NCBI GenBank assembly: GCA_020852835.1
Contig: JADZAC010000030.1
Span: 18,479 to 82,478, forward strand
Direction of reading: 5' to 3'
Origin: Flavobacteriales bacterium
Lineage (GTDB): Bacteria; Bacteroidota; Bacteroidia; Flavobacteriales_F; PHOS-HE28
Length of the DNA: 64,000 nt
Part shown: in pieces, positions 19,029-29,823 of the stretch
How positions within the stretch are numbered: position 1 is the first letter of the stretch
Layout: each line of letters begins with the position of its first letter
Position numbers and translations under genes: made by a program
Notes under the pieces: model-generated
What the model was told of the DNA's origin: nothing
Seen by the model: only the letters and a program-made list of their open reading frames with translations
Database searches by the model: none

Positions 19029-22000
19029 ATGGCACACTTAGCCACCACCCACAGTGTGAGGTGTTACACTAGGACCTTGTCCCTCACATCCTTCGTATTG
19101 CTCACCTTGCTTTACGCAGGCCAGACCGCTATGGCCCAAACCACCTACTATGTTTCAACGGCCGGAAACGATGCCAGCAACGGAACCAGCCCAAGCACTC
19201 CTTGGAAAACCATTGGCAAAGTGAACACATTGAGCGGCAATTTGGCCTCCAATACCACGATCCGCTTCATGGCCGGCCAAACGTTCCGGGGTTCGATCGA
19301 ACTCCACAATGGCAATGGCCTTACGTTGGGCACGTACGGTACCGGAGCCCCGGCAATCATCAAAGGCAGCATCGCGGTACCTGACAATTGGATCGCGGAT
19401 GGCGGAGGGCTGTACCATACCACCCTTGACGCACCGGCAGGGAACTATGTGAGCCATGTATACCAAGGCGGCCAGTTGTTGCAATTGGCCCGCTACCCGA
19501 ACGTGGACATCATCACCCCGGAAAATAGCTGGTTGTACAACGATGATGGCCACGCATTCATCCTAGACAACGAATTAGCACCAACCATTAACCGGCCTTT
19601 GGGCTATTGGAATGATGCCTGGGGGTGATCCGTTCCGCCAATTGGCAGTTGGAAATGCGGGAAGTGGACGCGTACACCCAGGATGGTAATGCCGGTAAAC
19701 TTAAGGTCCATGATTACGGGGCCGGCATGGACTTGGGTGGTTATTCCTGGGGCTACTACCTGGTGAACAAAAAGGAGGAATTGAACGTGCCGGGGGAATG
19801 GTACTATGATCCCCTGGACAACCGGCTTTATGTGCGGAGCCTACAAGCTGGCCAACCTCCGCAGGACATTGAGGCCACTGTGCATGACTATGGGTTCAAA
19901 CCTGTCAATTGCATGGGTACCACTGTTGAAAACCTGCAGTTCAGCCACTACCGCGTGGCAGGCATGTACATGTACGACTCGACCCCAAGTTTTGGCCTTA
20001 CCATTGATGGGTGAGTCTTCAAAGACCTGATGCAGGGGATATGGGACTATTTCGTACTTGGAAAACACGGTCGTCTGGTGCAGAATTGCCTATTCGAAAA
20101 CAATTACCTCTATGGGATAAAGGCGGATTGGAACAATGGTGAACTATCCAGTAACACGTTCAGGAACATCGGCCTTTGGCCTGGGCTGGGCGGTTTACCG
20201 CAAGCGTCGGGTGTTGGCACGCAACCACCCGGCAATGAATATGGTTCCTATTCGGGGGGTGTCATTGGGGGCAGCAACAATCAAATGCACGACAACCAGA
20301 TTGAAGTTGTCGGCAACAATGGATTGCTGTTCACAGGCTCCAATTCATCGGCGGAGCGAAACTACGTCAGCCAGGCAGTGTCCTTGCTGAACGATGGTGC
20401 GGGCATTACGTTCGACCACTGTGACCAATGCGGGGTACACGACAACATCGTGGTAGATTCACACGGCGCGTTGGACGGGGCCGCGAAAAATTCAGGCAAC
20501 TACGAGCGAAAGGGCTATGGCATCTATTTCGGCAACCACGATATACGGAACACCTTGGTGCAAGGCAATACTCTTACTGGTTGTGCTATTGGGATACTAG
20601 TGGACCACGGCCAACCCTTCCAAGGCAATGAGGTGTTGGACAATACGGTCTTCGATTGCTCGGAAAGCCAGCTTGCCGTGCAGGACCTGGGCCTACATGG
20701 AGGCTATTACCAACAGCAGTATGATACCGAATTCAGCGGCAATGTCCTCTATTGCCTCAACAGCAAACAGGTTTGCCTCCACGAAGACCAGACCAATGCG
20801 GATTCGTACGCTGGTACCAACCCTTTCACGGATTTCGGCACCTATAACAACAACTACTATTTCAACCCCTTCAATGAGGCGGTGATCCATCAGCGCGGCT
20901 ATTTCCCATATGCCGCCACGTTTGACCAATACACCTTGGGCACCAAGCCGCTCGTTCCATGGACCTTGGCCGGTTGGCAGGCACGGCCCGACAATCAGGA
21001 TGCCGACTCGCACACCAGCCCGTTGCGATTGAACGACTGGAAAGCGGTTTCCTATTCCGCCTTGAACAATACCCTGTCGGCGGACATGGAACAACCCAGT
21101 GCGCCAACACAATGGGACGACCATTGCGGCACCGTGGCCTATGTAACGGCAGGTACGGAACATTTCATCCATGCCACGGATTGTGTTTACCTGCAAAAGG
21201 ACCAATCCGTTCCCGCTACCCCGGCCACCAACCAGGGCTGGTACAGCTTCAAGTTCCGCATGCGGTCGGACCACGCAACAGCGTTACAGCAAACACCGCT
21301 CTACAACACCACCGACAAATACCAGCGGCCCAATATCTTCGGTGTTACCGACCAGTGGAGGAACTATGAACTGCTCGGCGATGCCAACAACATGCAGACC
21401 ACGGCCCCTGCGGACGTGCTGCTCACGGCCTTCCAGGACCTGCAATATGCGGCAGAGGCCCAACCCAATTCCTCCCTTTACCTGGATGATGTGCAGGTGG
21501 CCAAAGTGGTGCTGGAGCCCGACTACGACCAGCAGATCGCCCAGGAGCACATCCTCCGGTACAATTGCCCTATAGCCGATCCAAGTACGCAAAACGCGGG
21601 CGGCAGCTTCATCCCCGGCGTGGCCGGCCAGTGCTGGAGCGATGTATACGGCAACCATTATCCCGGCGATGTGGCCGTGGCCTTGCAGCCTTGGGAAAGC
21701 AAGGTGCTCTTCCTTGATCCCACTTGCTGCCCGGCGGATATCACCGTCGCGAACAACACACTGTCAAGCAGCCTTGGCACCCCGGCCAATACCACTATTT
21801 CCAACACCACCTTGGCCATTGAAGGCGTATTTGTCGTGGACAATGAGCTGCTGATCTCCAATACCACGGTGTACATGAAACCCGGTGCCGAGATCACGGT
21901 GCAACCGGACGCTTTTTCCGTACCGACAACGTGACCATGGAACGCTGCTTGGATGGAATGTGGAAGACCATCACGGCGAAAGAGAACTCCATTGTTCGTC

Positions 22001-24426
22001 TGTTCAACAGCACGTTCAAGGATGCGGAGAACGTGGTGACGGCATTGGATGGCTCCACGGTCGTATTGAAAGAAAGCCAGTTCGTGGACAACCGCACCAC
22101 CTTGTACATACCCGCCGTACCCGGTGTGCCGCAGAACGATGTGGCCGTATCGGTGATCGGGAACACCTTCCATAGCAGTGGCACATTGGCCCAGCCATAC
22201 CCCGGCCAAACCACCGCAGTGGGCAGCGTGGGCTATGCCGCCGTGGATGCGAACAAAGCGGTGGTGGACCTTACCGGGGGCGGTAACGTGATCGACGGCA
22301 TGGGCATGGGCATCGTGGGCAACAATTGCAATCTGGACGTGGAGGGTTTCACCTTCAGGAACATCCAGCCCGATGCCGCTTATGGCACCAGTGCGGGCAT
22401 TTACCTGAAGGGGCAGAACAGCATCCTGGACCAACTGGGCTTCGGGCAGAACGGAAGTCCCAGCTTCGAGGATTGCGCCTTGGGCATCGTTACCGAGTTC
22501 GCGAACGTGAAAAGCAGAAACAACAAGATGGTGGACGTGGGCGTGGGCTACCGGGTGAGCAACAGCGCGAACCGCACCGTGGAGCTCTCGGCCAACTACA
22601 TCGATGCCGACTACCATGGCATGGACCTGCGCATGAACGGCGGGGCAACCCAATTCCTGGTGCAGGACAACACCATCGATTTCGGGAACGTGAACGGCGG
22701 ACCCTATCCCTACTGTTTCGGGATCGTGGTGAACGAGGCCCAGGAACCCAACAACGATTCGAGGATCGTGGACAACACCATCCTCTTCAACGCCAAGCAG
22801 GCCTCGCGCGTGGGGATCGGCCTGCTGAGCGCCGGCAAATGGTTGGTGGCCGGCAACACCCTTACCATGGCCAGCAATTCCTTCAACTGGTACGGCATCG
22901 CCAACAACGGCTCGCGGACCCCCGAGATCAGCTGCAACACCATAACCGGCGCCAGCAGCACCAGCTTCCCCAACGAGAACCAGGCCGCCATCCTGAGCAA
23001 TATGGGCATCGCGCCCAAGGTCAGTTGCAACGTGGTGGACAATACCGCGAACGGCTTGCTCTTCAACGGCGCGGCCACGGGCAACCCCCTGGTGCGCGGC
23101 AACGAGTTCCACCGCCACAAGTGGGGGCTGCACCTTTCGGCGAATGCCCTGATCGGTACCCAGGAGCGCAAGGGCAATTTGTGGTTTGACCCGCCCGCCG
23201 CTGGGGGGTGGGGGGCATGGTATGAGAATATTCAGAATGCTCAACTATTCAAGTTCATGTACAACCCGGCCACAATCAACGGCGGAAGCACCGAGCCGCC
23301 TTCGTGGGAGCCGATTCAGTGGTTTCAACTAGCACCCGGTGCCAATTTCGCATGCTCCAACGGGCAGGGCGTTGATTATTGCAGCCAATTTGCCGCCGCC
23401 CAGGCAGGCCAGGAGGGCATTACTGACCTGGACGAACAGATCGCCGCCGATAGTTTGGGGAACGACCCCTATACCGAGGAGAGCCGATGGATGCTGAGCG
23501 GCGGATTGTACCAAAAGTTGGATGATGACCCTGCCTTGTTGGACAGCCTACCGGACATGGCGGACTTCCACCTCGAATTGCAGGGCAGCACCATCGCCGC
23601 CTTCAAGGCGATCGGCGACGACCGATCGGCGCTCTATCACATGGACAGCACGGTGGTAACGCAGTTGCAGGCCAACCGGGTGCAGATCGAGGTACACATG
23701 AACCAGGTGAAAGACGAAATGGCCCTGTTGGACGATACCACGTTAACAGCGGCGGAGCGCAATGCGGTCATCGCCGGCATGGACGGTTACCGCCAGAACA
23801 TCCAAACCCTCACCACGTGGAACTCCACCGCTTTGGATGCGGCCCGCGCTTCCAAAGTGCAAAACGCCGATAGCGCGGGATCCGCCAATGATGGCATCGG
23901 AACAACGGAACTGATCGAGGCGAACCAAAAGGCGGTGAACAAGCTCTACTTGGCCGTGATCGCCAAAGAGGTGGAAGGCTTTACGACGGACCAAACGAAC
24001 ACCCTCTTCGCCATTGCCAACCAATGCCCCATGGTGGGCGGCAATGCGGTCTACCAGGCGCGCTCCTTGTACCGCACCATTGATGATGGCTACGCCTTCG
24101 ATGACCCCTTGCTTTGCCTGCCCCACGGCATCATCGTGAAGAGTACGATAGCGGAGGACGCAAGTGCCATCGGCATCGTGCCCGACCCCGCATGGGACGA
24201 GGCGACCTTGGTCTTGGAAGAACCTTTGGAAGAGCCTGGGACCCTTGTACTCTACAACGCGTTAGGCAAGGAAGTGATGCGCATGGCCGTTTCCCCTGAC
24301 CAACCTCGTACATCCTTCGGCATCGGCCGGCTGTCGCCTGGAATGTACCACTACCGCGTAGTTACATCCACCGGTTTGGCAGGCCTTGGCAAATGGTCCG
24401 TTGTACGCAATGCTTCCGGCAAATGA
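19029..24426 (+). pseudogene. Right-handed beta-helix T9SS protein, broken by two -1 slips and one TGA
   Basis: One gene read in four open pieces: 19029-19628, 19625-20011, 20015-21934 and 21931-24426. The signal peptide ends ...TAMAQ, followed by TTYYVSTAGNDASNGTSPS, a typical start of secreted parallel beta-helix proteins (polysaccharide lyase-like or Ca-binding PbH1 repeats). The last ~80 residues (VLYNALGKEVMRM, LSPGMYHYRV) are a T9SS type A sorting domain. Adding one G to the run 19621-19625 and one T to the run 21913-21917 joins the frames exactly (1800 codons), giving WGVIRSANW and DAFFRTD. The TGA at 20012-20014 aligns with Cys of the next rung (NCLFENN versus stop-VFKDL). It overlaps the next gene by ATGA. 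Whether these are true mutations, switches or sequence errors cannot be told here. Confidence 0.85.
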
Positions 24427-25946
24427 AAAGAAGCAATAAGTCCTTAGGCGTTGTTCTGTGGCCATTTGTGCTTGTGCTGCTCGCACCGGTCTACAGCCTC
24501 CACGCCCAAGGGGTGAACAACCTTTGGATGGGCGGCTATGAAAATGCTTCACCAAACCCCAATTTCGGTGGTGTGGACCTGGAATTCAGTTCCGGTAGTG
24601 CCGTCATCGCAGCAGTTGACCGAGGGATTGATTTCTCGCGGACCAACGCCAACATCACCGACTCCGCCGGAAACCTGCTCTTCAGCACCAACGGGGCCTA
24701 CATCGCCAATGCCACCGGCGATACGATGCTGAACGGCGATGGGCTCAACCCAAGTTGGTACACTTCACTCTATCAAGATGGGTTGAATCTTTCACAGTCC
24801 AGTATGATCCTGCCCAAGCCGAATGAACTAGGGATGTATTACCTTTTTCACGGCACCTTGGACGACGCACCCAACTCGAACGCACTTTTCCTATACCTCA
24901 CCACCATCGACATGGCCTTGGACGGCGGCTTGGGCGGTGTGGTGAACAAGAACCAGGTGTTGATCGCCGACACCTTGAACACGGGCAAGATCACCGCGGT
25001 GCGCCATGCCAATGGCCGCGATTGGTGGGTGTTCTGCCATAAGAACGATACGAACATCTACTACCGCATCTTAGTCACACCCTACGGGGTGAACTTGGAC
25101 GGCATGCAGGCCATCGGCGAAATCCGCCCCAGTGATGTCGGCCAGGTCTGCTTTTCGCCCGATGGCAGCAGGTTCGCCTATTACTATGGCTCAAATACCG
25201 ACTTGGAGGTCTTCGATTTCGACCGATGCACGGGGCTGCTGGCCAACCCCGTGCATATTCCGATAGATGATTCGAACTTCGGGGGCGGTGCCGCCTTCTC
25301 GCCCAACAGTCGCTACTTGTATGTTTCCTCCACGCTTGACGTGTACCAATTCGATACCGAGGCCCCCGACCTTGAGGCCTCCATGGTGCATATCGCGGCA
25401 TGGGACAGTTTCTATTCCCCTTTCCCCCCCTTTGCCACCACATTCGATCTGGCGCAATTGGCCCCGGATGGTAAAGTATACATATCCACCGGCAACAGCA
25501 CCCTGCGGCTGCATGTGATCCACAACCCCGACGATCCGGGCTTGGCCTGCAACATGGAGCAGCACGGGGTGGTGCTGCCAAGACTTTTCTTCAACTCCCT
25601 GCCCAACCACCCCAACTATTTTTTAGGGCCGGTGGTGGGCAGCGTGTGCGATAGTTTGGACCTTGCCACCCGCATTCCCGGCCCCTCTCCGGGGGAGAGG
25701 GGGGTGGTGCGGGCCTCGCCCAATCCCAGCGATGGGCGCTTTGTGCTGGACTACCCTGCACATGCCGGGGTGGGCTGGTTGGAGCTGCGGGACCTTGCCG
25801 GCCGCATGGTGTTGCACGAACGCATACCGCAGTGGAGCACCGTGCATGCGCTGGACCTGCACGGGCGGGCAGCGGGGATGTACCAATGCAGCCTGCGCTG
25901 GGGGTTGGAAAGCATGGGCACGCGGCTGATCATAACAGCGCCATGA
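24423..25946 (+). CDS. Secreted beta-propeller-like protein with T9SS type A sorting domain
   Basis: 507 residues. Signal peptide about 1-33 (ending YSLHAQ). The body has repeated blades such as FSPDGSRFAYYYG and FSPNSRYLYVSS, as in WD/PD40-like propellers. The C-terminus (ASPNPSDGRFVLDYP, LRDLAGRMVLHE, AAGMYQCSLR) is a type A T9SS sorting domain. It starts in an ATGA overlap with the beta-helix gene and ends in an ATGA overlap with the small secreted gene, so a tightly coupled operon is evident. The first ~115 residues are duplicated, with a frameshift, at 26256-26740. The linker before the sorting domain is encoded by a palindromic element (25682-25702). Confidence 0.85.
   Translation: MKRSNKSLGVVLWPFVLVLLAPVYSLHAQGVNNLWMGGYENASPNPNFGGVDLEFSSGSAVIAAVDRGIDFSRTNANITDSAGNLLFSTNGAYIANATGDTMLNGDGLNPSWYTSLYQDGLNLSQSSMILPKPNELGMYYLFHGTLDDAPNSNALFLYLTTIDMALDGGLGGVVNKNQVLIADTLNTGKITAVRHANGRDWWVFCHKNDTNIYYRILVTPYGVNLDGMQAIGEIRPSDVGQVCFSPDGSRFAYYYGSNTDLEVFDFDRCTGLLANPVHIPIDDSNFGGGAAFSPNSRYLYVSSTLDVYQFDTEAPDLEASMVHIAAWDSFYSPFPPFATTFDLAQLAPDGKVYISTGNSTLRLHVIHNPDDPGLACNMEQHGVVLPRLFFNSLPNHPNYFLGPVVGSVCDSLDLATRIPGPSPGERGVVRASPNPSDGRFVLDYPAHAGVGWLELRDLAGRMVLHERIPQWSTVHALDLHGRAAGMYQCSLRWGLESMGTRLIITAP
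25682..25702. repeat. Palindromic REP-like element inside a coding region
   Basis: CCCCTCTCC and GGAGAGGGG form a perfect 9-bp stem with a 3-nt loop. It encodes the linker PSPGERG just before the T9SS sorting domain without breaking the frame. Confidence 0.75.
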
Positions 25947-26239
25947 ACCACCGCATCTTCGCCTTCCTGCTGGCATTCGCACCCTTCCTGGCCGCGGCTC
26001 AGCAACCGGAGCCCACACTTAAGCGGCCGGGGCTTGAGGGCTTTAACGCTGAAACAAGGACCGTGCTCTTGGCCAACCGCCCCATGGACGTGCCACAAGC
26101 CGATTGGCTGAAGCTGATGGCCAACCCGGTGAACGCTTCGCTGTTTCCCTTGCGCATCACCCAACCGATGTTGGACACCTTGGATGCGGGCAAATTGGAC
26201 GCGCGGTTCCGCTATGTGTTGGTGCGGGAGGGGCGATGA
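25943..26239 (+). CDS. Small secreted protein, 98 residues, unknown function
   Basis: Signal peptide MNHRIFAFLLAFAPFLAAAQ, then a mature part of ~78 residues with no sorting domain and no known family (AETRTVLLANRPMDVPQAD, ITQPMLDTLDAG). It is coupled to the upstream propeller gene by ATGA. Its size and signal peptide suggest a periplasmic partner of the operon's surface proteins, which is inference only. Confidence 0.65.
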   Translation: MNHRIFAFLLAFAPFLAAAQQPEPTLKRPGLEGFNAETRTVLLANRPMDVPQADWLKLMANPVNASLFPLRITQPMLDTLDAGKLDARFRYVLVREGR

Positions 26240-26255
26240 CCCGCGCCATCAACCC

Positions 26256-26740
26256 ATGAACCATCCTGCGGCCATGGAACGGAACCACCTGGTAACTTTG
26301 CTTGCCGCGCTTGTGCTTGTGCTGCTTGCACCGGTCTGCAGCCTCCATGCCCAAGGGGTGAACAACCTCTGGATGGGGGGGTTGAAGATGAATCCCCACC
26401 TCCTTGGGGCGGGGTGGACCTCGACTTCCTTTCAGGAGGCAAGGAAATAACCACCGTGGACCGCGAGATCGATTTTTTCAGGACCAACGCCAACATCACC
26501 GACACCGCCGGAAACCTGCTCTTCAGCACCAACGGGGCCTACATCGCCAACGCCACCGGCGATACCATGCTGAACGGCGCCGGGCTCAACCCCGCCTGGT
26601 ACACCTCCCTCTACCCGAATGGCTTGCACATTGGCCAGGGCAGCTTGATCCTGCCCAAACCGGACCATCCGGGCACCTATTACCTGTTCCACGGCACGCT
26701 GGACGACCCATCCACCACGAGTGCCTTGGCCCTGGCAGAA
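26256..26740 (+). pseudogene. Truncated, frameshifted second copy of the propeller gene
   Basis: The reading repeats the first ~115 residues of the gene at 24423 with strong DNA similarity: signal peptide ending CSLHAQ, then GVNNLWMGG, TNANITDTAGNLLFSTNGAY and ILPKPDHPGTYYLFHGTLDD. The frame is lost in a run of seven G (26375-26381): eight G would restore WMGGVEDESPPPWGGVDLDF. Similarity ends near 26735, where the sequence passes into the antisense of the opposing truncated gene. The start may be 26256 or 26274. Confidence 0.8.
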
Positions 26741-27213
26741 CTGCCCGTCGGCGTATTTGAACGGGCCCATGGCATAGAGCGTGTCAACCACTACGCGCAG
26801 GCGTTGTACCAGGCCATGGCCCACATCATAGGTGAATGCACCGTACGGGTGCCAGGCCCCATTGGCGTAATAGGCAATGCTTGCTGCGGTACCGTTCATC
26901 ACGTAGCCACCCCCCCCCCTCCTACGAACAAGGTATCATGGTACACCACCGCCGTATATACGTAGTGCCCGAACAGGCCCAAGGTGTCCCAAGCCAGGCC
27001 GTTGTACCGCAACAAGGGAAGATAGGCCGAATCGTTGATCGTCATCGGTTGGCCATACACGGCCGCCAGCAGCCAGTCGTGCAGGCTATCGGTATACACC
27101 AGGCTCAAACTGGTCGGGTTGATGGCCGCACCCTCCCATTGGGAAAAGGCGGGCGGCGCGGCGGCCAGGACCAAGGCGGACACGGCGGCACGAAGGATTT
27201 TCTTGGCAGTCAT
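26735..27213 (-). pseudogene. Truncated secreted repeat protein with frameshift in a G10 tract
   Basis: Starts with a signal peptide (MTAKKILRAAVSALVLAAAPPAFSQ), then short repeats like LLRYNGLAWDTLGLFGH and YHDTLFVGGG. The frame breaks in ten consecutive G on the minus strand (C run 26910-26919); one more G, or two fewer, continues into YVMNGTAASIAYYANGAW and VDTLYAMGPFKYADG. The pattern (a quantity, a name, DTLYxxGxF..ADG) matches the paralogues at 45044-46498 and 46495-47946, which go on for another ~200 residues. Here the gene ends at the junction near 26735. It starts 3 bp after the SBBP-repeat gene and was probably its operon partner. Confidence 0.75.
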
Positions 27214-27216
27214 GGC

Positions 27217-29790
27217 TCAGCGCATGGGCACCACCCGCGCGGTGCGTTGGTTGTCCACTACTACCAAGTACAGCGCGGAGGGTTGGCCAGTGAAGAGTAT
27301 GCCTTCGCTGCGGCCCGCCGCACTGCTTGCCCAACGCTCCAGCACCATGCGCCCTTGGGCATCGTAGATCCGCAGCGCGTGCATGCCGTCCGTAAGGCCC
27401 AACAAGGTGAGCTCACCGGAGGGAGACCACACCGTTCGCAGAGCAGTTCCGGAAAGCTGTTCCTCCATGCCATTATTCAGGCTCTTGAAGGTGGGGTTGT
27501 CATTGCAGAACTGCACAATGAAACCGTCCGAATAGTCTCCGCTGGTTCCATCGAAGTTGTAGTTCTCATTGAAGAACATGGCACCCCATGTTATGCCTGC
27601 GAGCGGTATGGGCGTTTGCACCTGGCCGGTGGGCTGGGAAGTATAGCCTACCGCATACAAGCTGGTGCCCAGGTCGGCCAAGCCGGTCATATTTTCCGGT
27701 ATGTACAAGCCGCCCCCCTGCCCGCCGAAATAGGTGCACCACTGCACCTGCTGCTGCCCATCGAAACGGATAAGGAAACCATCCTTGTTGTTGAACTGGG
27801 CGCTGGCATCGGGAACGAAGTTCGGCTGGTAGTACATGCCGTTCACGGAGGTCAACGGCAGCGTTGCATCATTTGTGTACCCTCCGATGGTCACCTGGGT
27901 GCCGTTGTTCTCCAGGGTAGTGATGCACGAAGGGCTGTGCATGAGCTGCTGATTGCCGCCAAGGTCCGTGAACACGGGTCCTTCACCCAGGTAAGTGATC
28001 CACTGGGCCACATGGCTGTCCGATCCGAAGCGGGCAATGAACCCGTTGCGGCCGGTTGCGGCGGGCACATTATCGAACCAGCCAGGGCCGTTCACCAAGG
28101 TGGGCAAGGTTCCGGACGTGCCCGTGATGAACAGGTCCCGGGGCGCTGCCATGCCTTGTGGGGCCAGGCTTTCATTGCCTGCACCGCCAAAATAAGTGGA
28201 CCATTCCAGCAGGCCCGTTTCGCTGAACTGGGCAATGAACACGTCCCGGTTACTATGGTAATTCTCCAAAAAACTGCCGACCGGTCCTTGCACGGGCAGG
28301 CCGTTGCTCCGGGTATTGCCCGCCAGCACCAGGTCTTTGCCGGTGCACCGCACAATGGCAAAGTCCTCAGCGGCTACGCCACCGTAGTAGGCGCACCAAT
28401 CCACACTGCAGTCCGGCTCGAAGAAGGCCAGGAAGGCATCCCGTTGGACATGGTTACTGCTGTACTGGTAGTTGCCGAACGGTGGCAGAAAGGCGCCCGG
28501 CGGCAATGTGTTGCCTTGCACCACCCCGGAAATGGCGATCCGCCCATTCCAAGGCACCAGGTCGATCGCCTGCACCCATACGTTGCCAGCCCCGATGTAG
28601 GTGGACCATTGAATGGCGCCATCCGTGTTTGAATACCGGCAAACAAACCCTTTGGACAGGGTATTGTTGCTGCTTTGGTCGTTGTACGCCCCGGCCAATG
28701 GCCAAGTAAGAAAATCTTGTGCATCGGTGTTTCCGGCCAGGTACACCCGGTTGTTGGCGGCATCCACGGCCACCGAAGCGCCGGAGCTTTCACTATTGCC
28801 ATTGCCGGGGTTGTTTCCACCTTGGTAGTTGGTCCAGATCAATTCGTGGTTGGCATTGAACCTGGTGAGGGTGGCCACGCTCGTACCGATTGATTGTGGG
28901 GTTAAGACCCCGCTCAAATGCGGGAAATTGGCCCAAGCAGAGGTGGAGCGCCCGGCCACGTAGATGTTGCCCGCGGCATCGGCCTTCACATCCTTGGGGA
29001 AATCGTACAACTCGGCCCCATAGAAGGTGCTCCAGCAGAGGCCGGGGGTATCGTAGGTGCAGCAGGGTATCATGGCCTGCGGGCCGATGACCAGCACCAG
29101 CGGAAGGTCATGATCGAAAACGCCGGAAGTAAAGGACACCATGCCAGTGCCATTGTCCACCACGTAATTGGCCGTCCAATTCACGGGGATCACATTGCCG
29201 AGGCTGTCCGCCTGGTACACCGTTGCGGCAGGCAACGTGAGACTTCGGCCCGCCAGCAGCAGGATCAAGTTGCCAGCGGTGTCCACGGCCATGCTGTCCT
29301 GCCCTTGAACATGCAGTTGAATGTCACTGGGCGAGCCACCGGGCCGGATGCAATAGGCCATTTTCTGCCCATGCTGGCCGCTGTAAAAATGCAGGTCGAT
29401 GTCGGGGAAGGCCTCCAAGTAGCTCAGCTTTCCGTATGGCTGCACGTTGGCTGCGCCATTGGGTCCGCACTGCGGCAGGTAGAAGTTGGCATGGTGGCTG
29501 CACGCAGAACTGGCAACAGGGTCCGGGTGGTTGGCTTTGGTGCCGGCAAAAGCCACATCGAACCGACGAAGGGTATCCAAACCTGCGGTGCTGTCCGGGC
29601 TGTTGTACACCAAGGAGAACAGGCCATCTTGGCGGAAATAGGTCTGTACGCCACCTTCCGTGTAATAAGAAATGCCCGGCACGGCATTGCCTTGGTCGTC
29701 CACCACCTGCCCTGCATTCGGCCACACGCTGTAATTGGCGTTGTCGCCGTCGCCCCAGGGGTCAGGCGGTATGTAGTACGGCTGGGCCAT
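27217..29790 (-). CDS. SBBP-repeat (DUF7948-type) T9SS secreted protein; signal-peptide start lost
   Basis: 857 residues from the first in-frame ATG (MAQPYYIPPDPWGD), but this Met lies at a signal-peptidase site: codons upstream read WLLTATTAMAQ, a signal-peptide end. Upstream of that, the frame passes through the (AG)13A microsatellite as Ser-Leu repeats and reaches a stop without a start codon. N-terminal part (about 1-220) resembles the DUF7948 domain; then SBBP-type beta-propeller repeats follow (WSTYIGAGNVWVQAIDL, WCTYFGGQGGG). The C-terminus (LRIYDAQGRMVLE, SALYLVVVDN) is a T9SS type A sorting domain. The intact paralogue is at 42261-45047. Confidence 0.8.
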   Translation of the reverse strand: MAQPYYIPPDPWGDGDNANYSVWPNAGQVVDDQGNAVPGISYYTEGGVQTYFRQDGLFSLVYNSPDSTAGLDTLRRFDVAFAGTKANHPDPVASSACSHHANFYLPQCGPNGAANVQPYGKLSYLEAFPDIDLHFYSGQHGQKMAYCIRPGGSPSDIQLHVQGQDSMAVDTAGNLILLLAGRSLTLPAATVYQADSLGNVIPVNWTANYVVDNGTGMVSFTSGVFDHDLPLVLVIGPQAMIPCCTYDTPGLCWSTFYGAELYDFPKDVKADAAGNIYVAGRSTSAWANFPHLSGVLTPQSIGTSVATLTRFNANHELIWTNYQGGNNPGNGNSESSGASVAVDAANNRVYLAGNTDAQDFLTWPLAGAYNDQSSNNTLSKGFVCRYSNTDGAIQWSTYIGAGNVWVQAIDLVPWNGRIAISGVVQGNTLPPGAFLPPFGNYQYSSNHVQRDAFLAFFEPDCSVDWCAYYGGVAAEDFAIVRCTGKDLVLAGNTRSNGLPVQGPVGSFLENYHSNRDVFIAQFSETGLLEWSTYFGGAGNESLAPQGMAAPRDLFITGTSGTLPTLVNGPGWFDNVPAATGRNGFIARFGSDSHVAQWITYLGEGPVFTDLGGNQQLMHSPSCITTLENNGTQVTIGGYTNDATLPLTSVNGMYYQPNFVPDASAQFNNKDGFLIRFDGQQQVQWCTYFGGQGGGLYIPENMTGLADLGTSLYAVGYTSQPTGQVQTPIPLAGITWGAMFFNENYNFDGTSGDYSDGFIVQFCNDNPTFKSLNNGMEEQLSGTALRTVWSPSGELTLLGLTDGMHALRIYDAQGRMVLERWASSAAGRSEGILFTGQPSALYLVVVDNQRTARVVPMR

Positions 29791-29823
29791 GGCTGTAGTA
29801 GCCGTTAGAAGCCACGCCGCCGT

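Noticed and set aside
20012..20014. In-frame TGA as a selenocysteine or recoded codon
   Set aside because: It replaces a structural Cys in one rung of a beta-helix, no SECIS-like hairpin was seen after it, and other genes in the window end with TGA as a normal stop.
19029..24426. Programmed ribosomal frameshifting in the beta-helix gene
   Set aside because: The slip sites are a plain G5 and T5 with no following pseudoknot seen, and the same gene also has a stop in frame, so recoding alone would not restore it.
26836..28632. Long plus-strand open frame across 26.8-28.6 kb
   Set aside because: Antisense to the SBBP-repeat gene; no domain, and the minus-strand product has a clear sorting domain.
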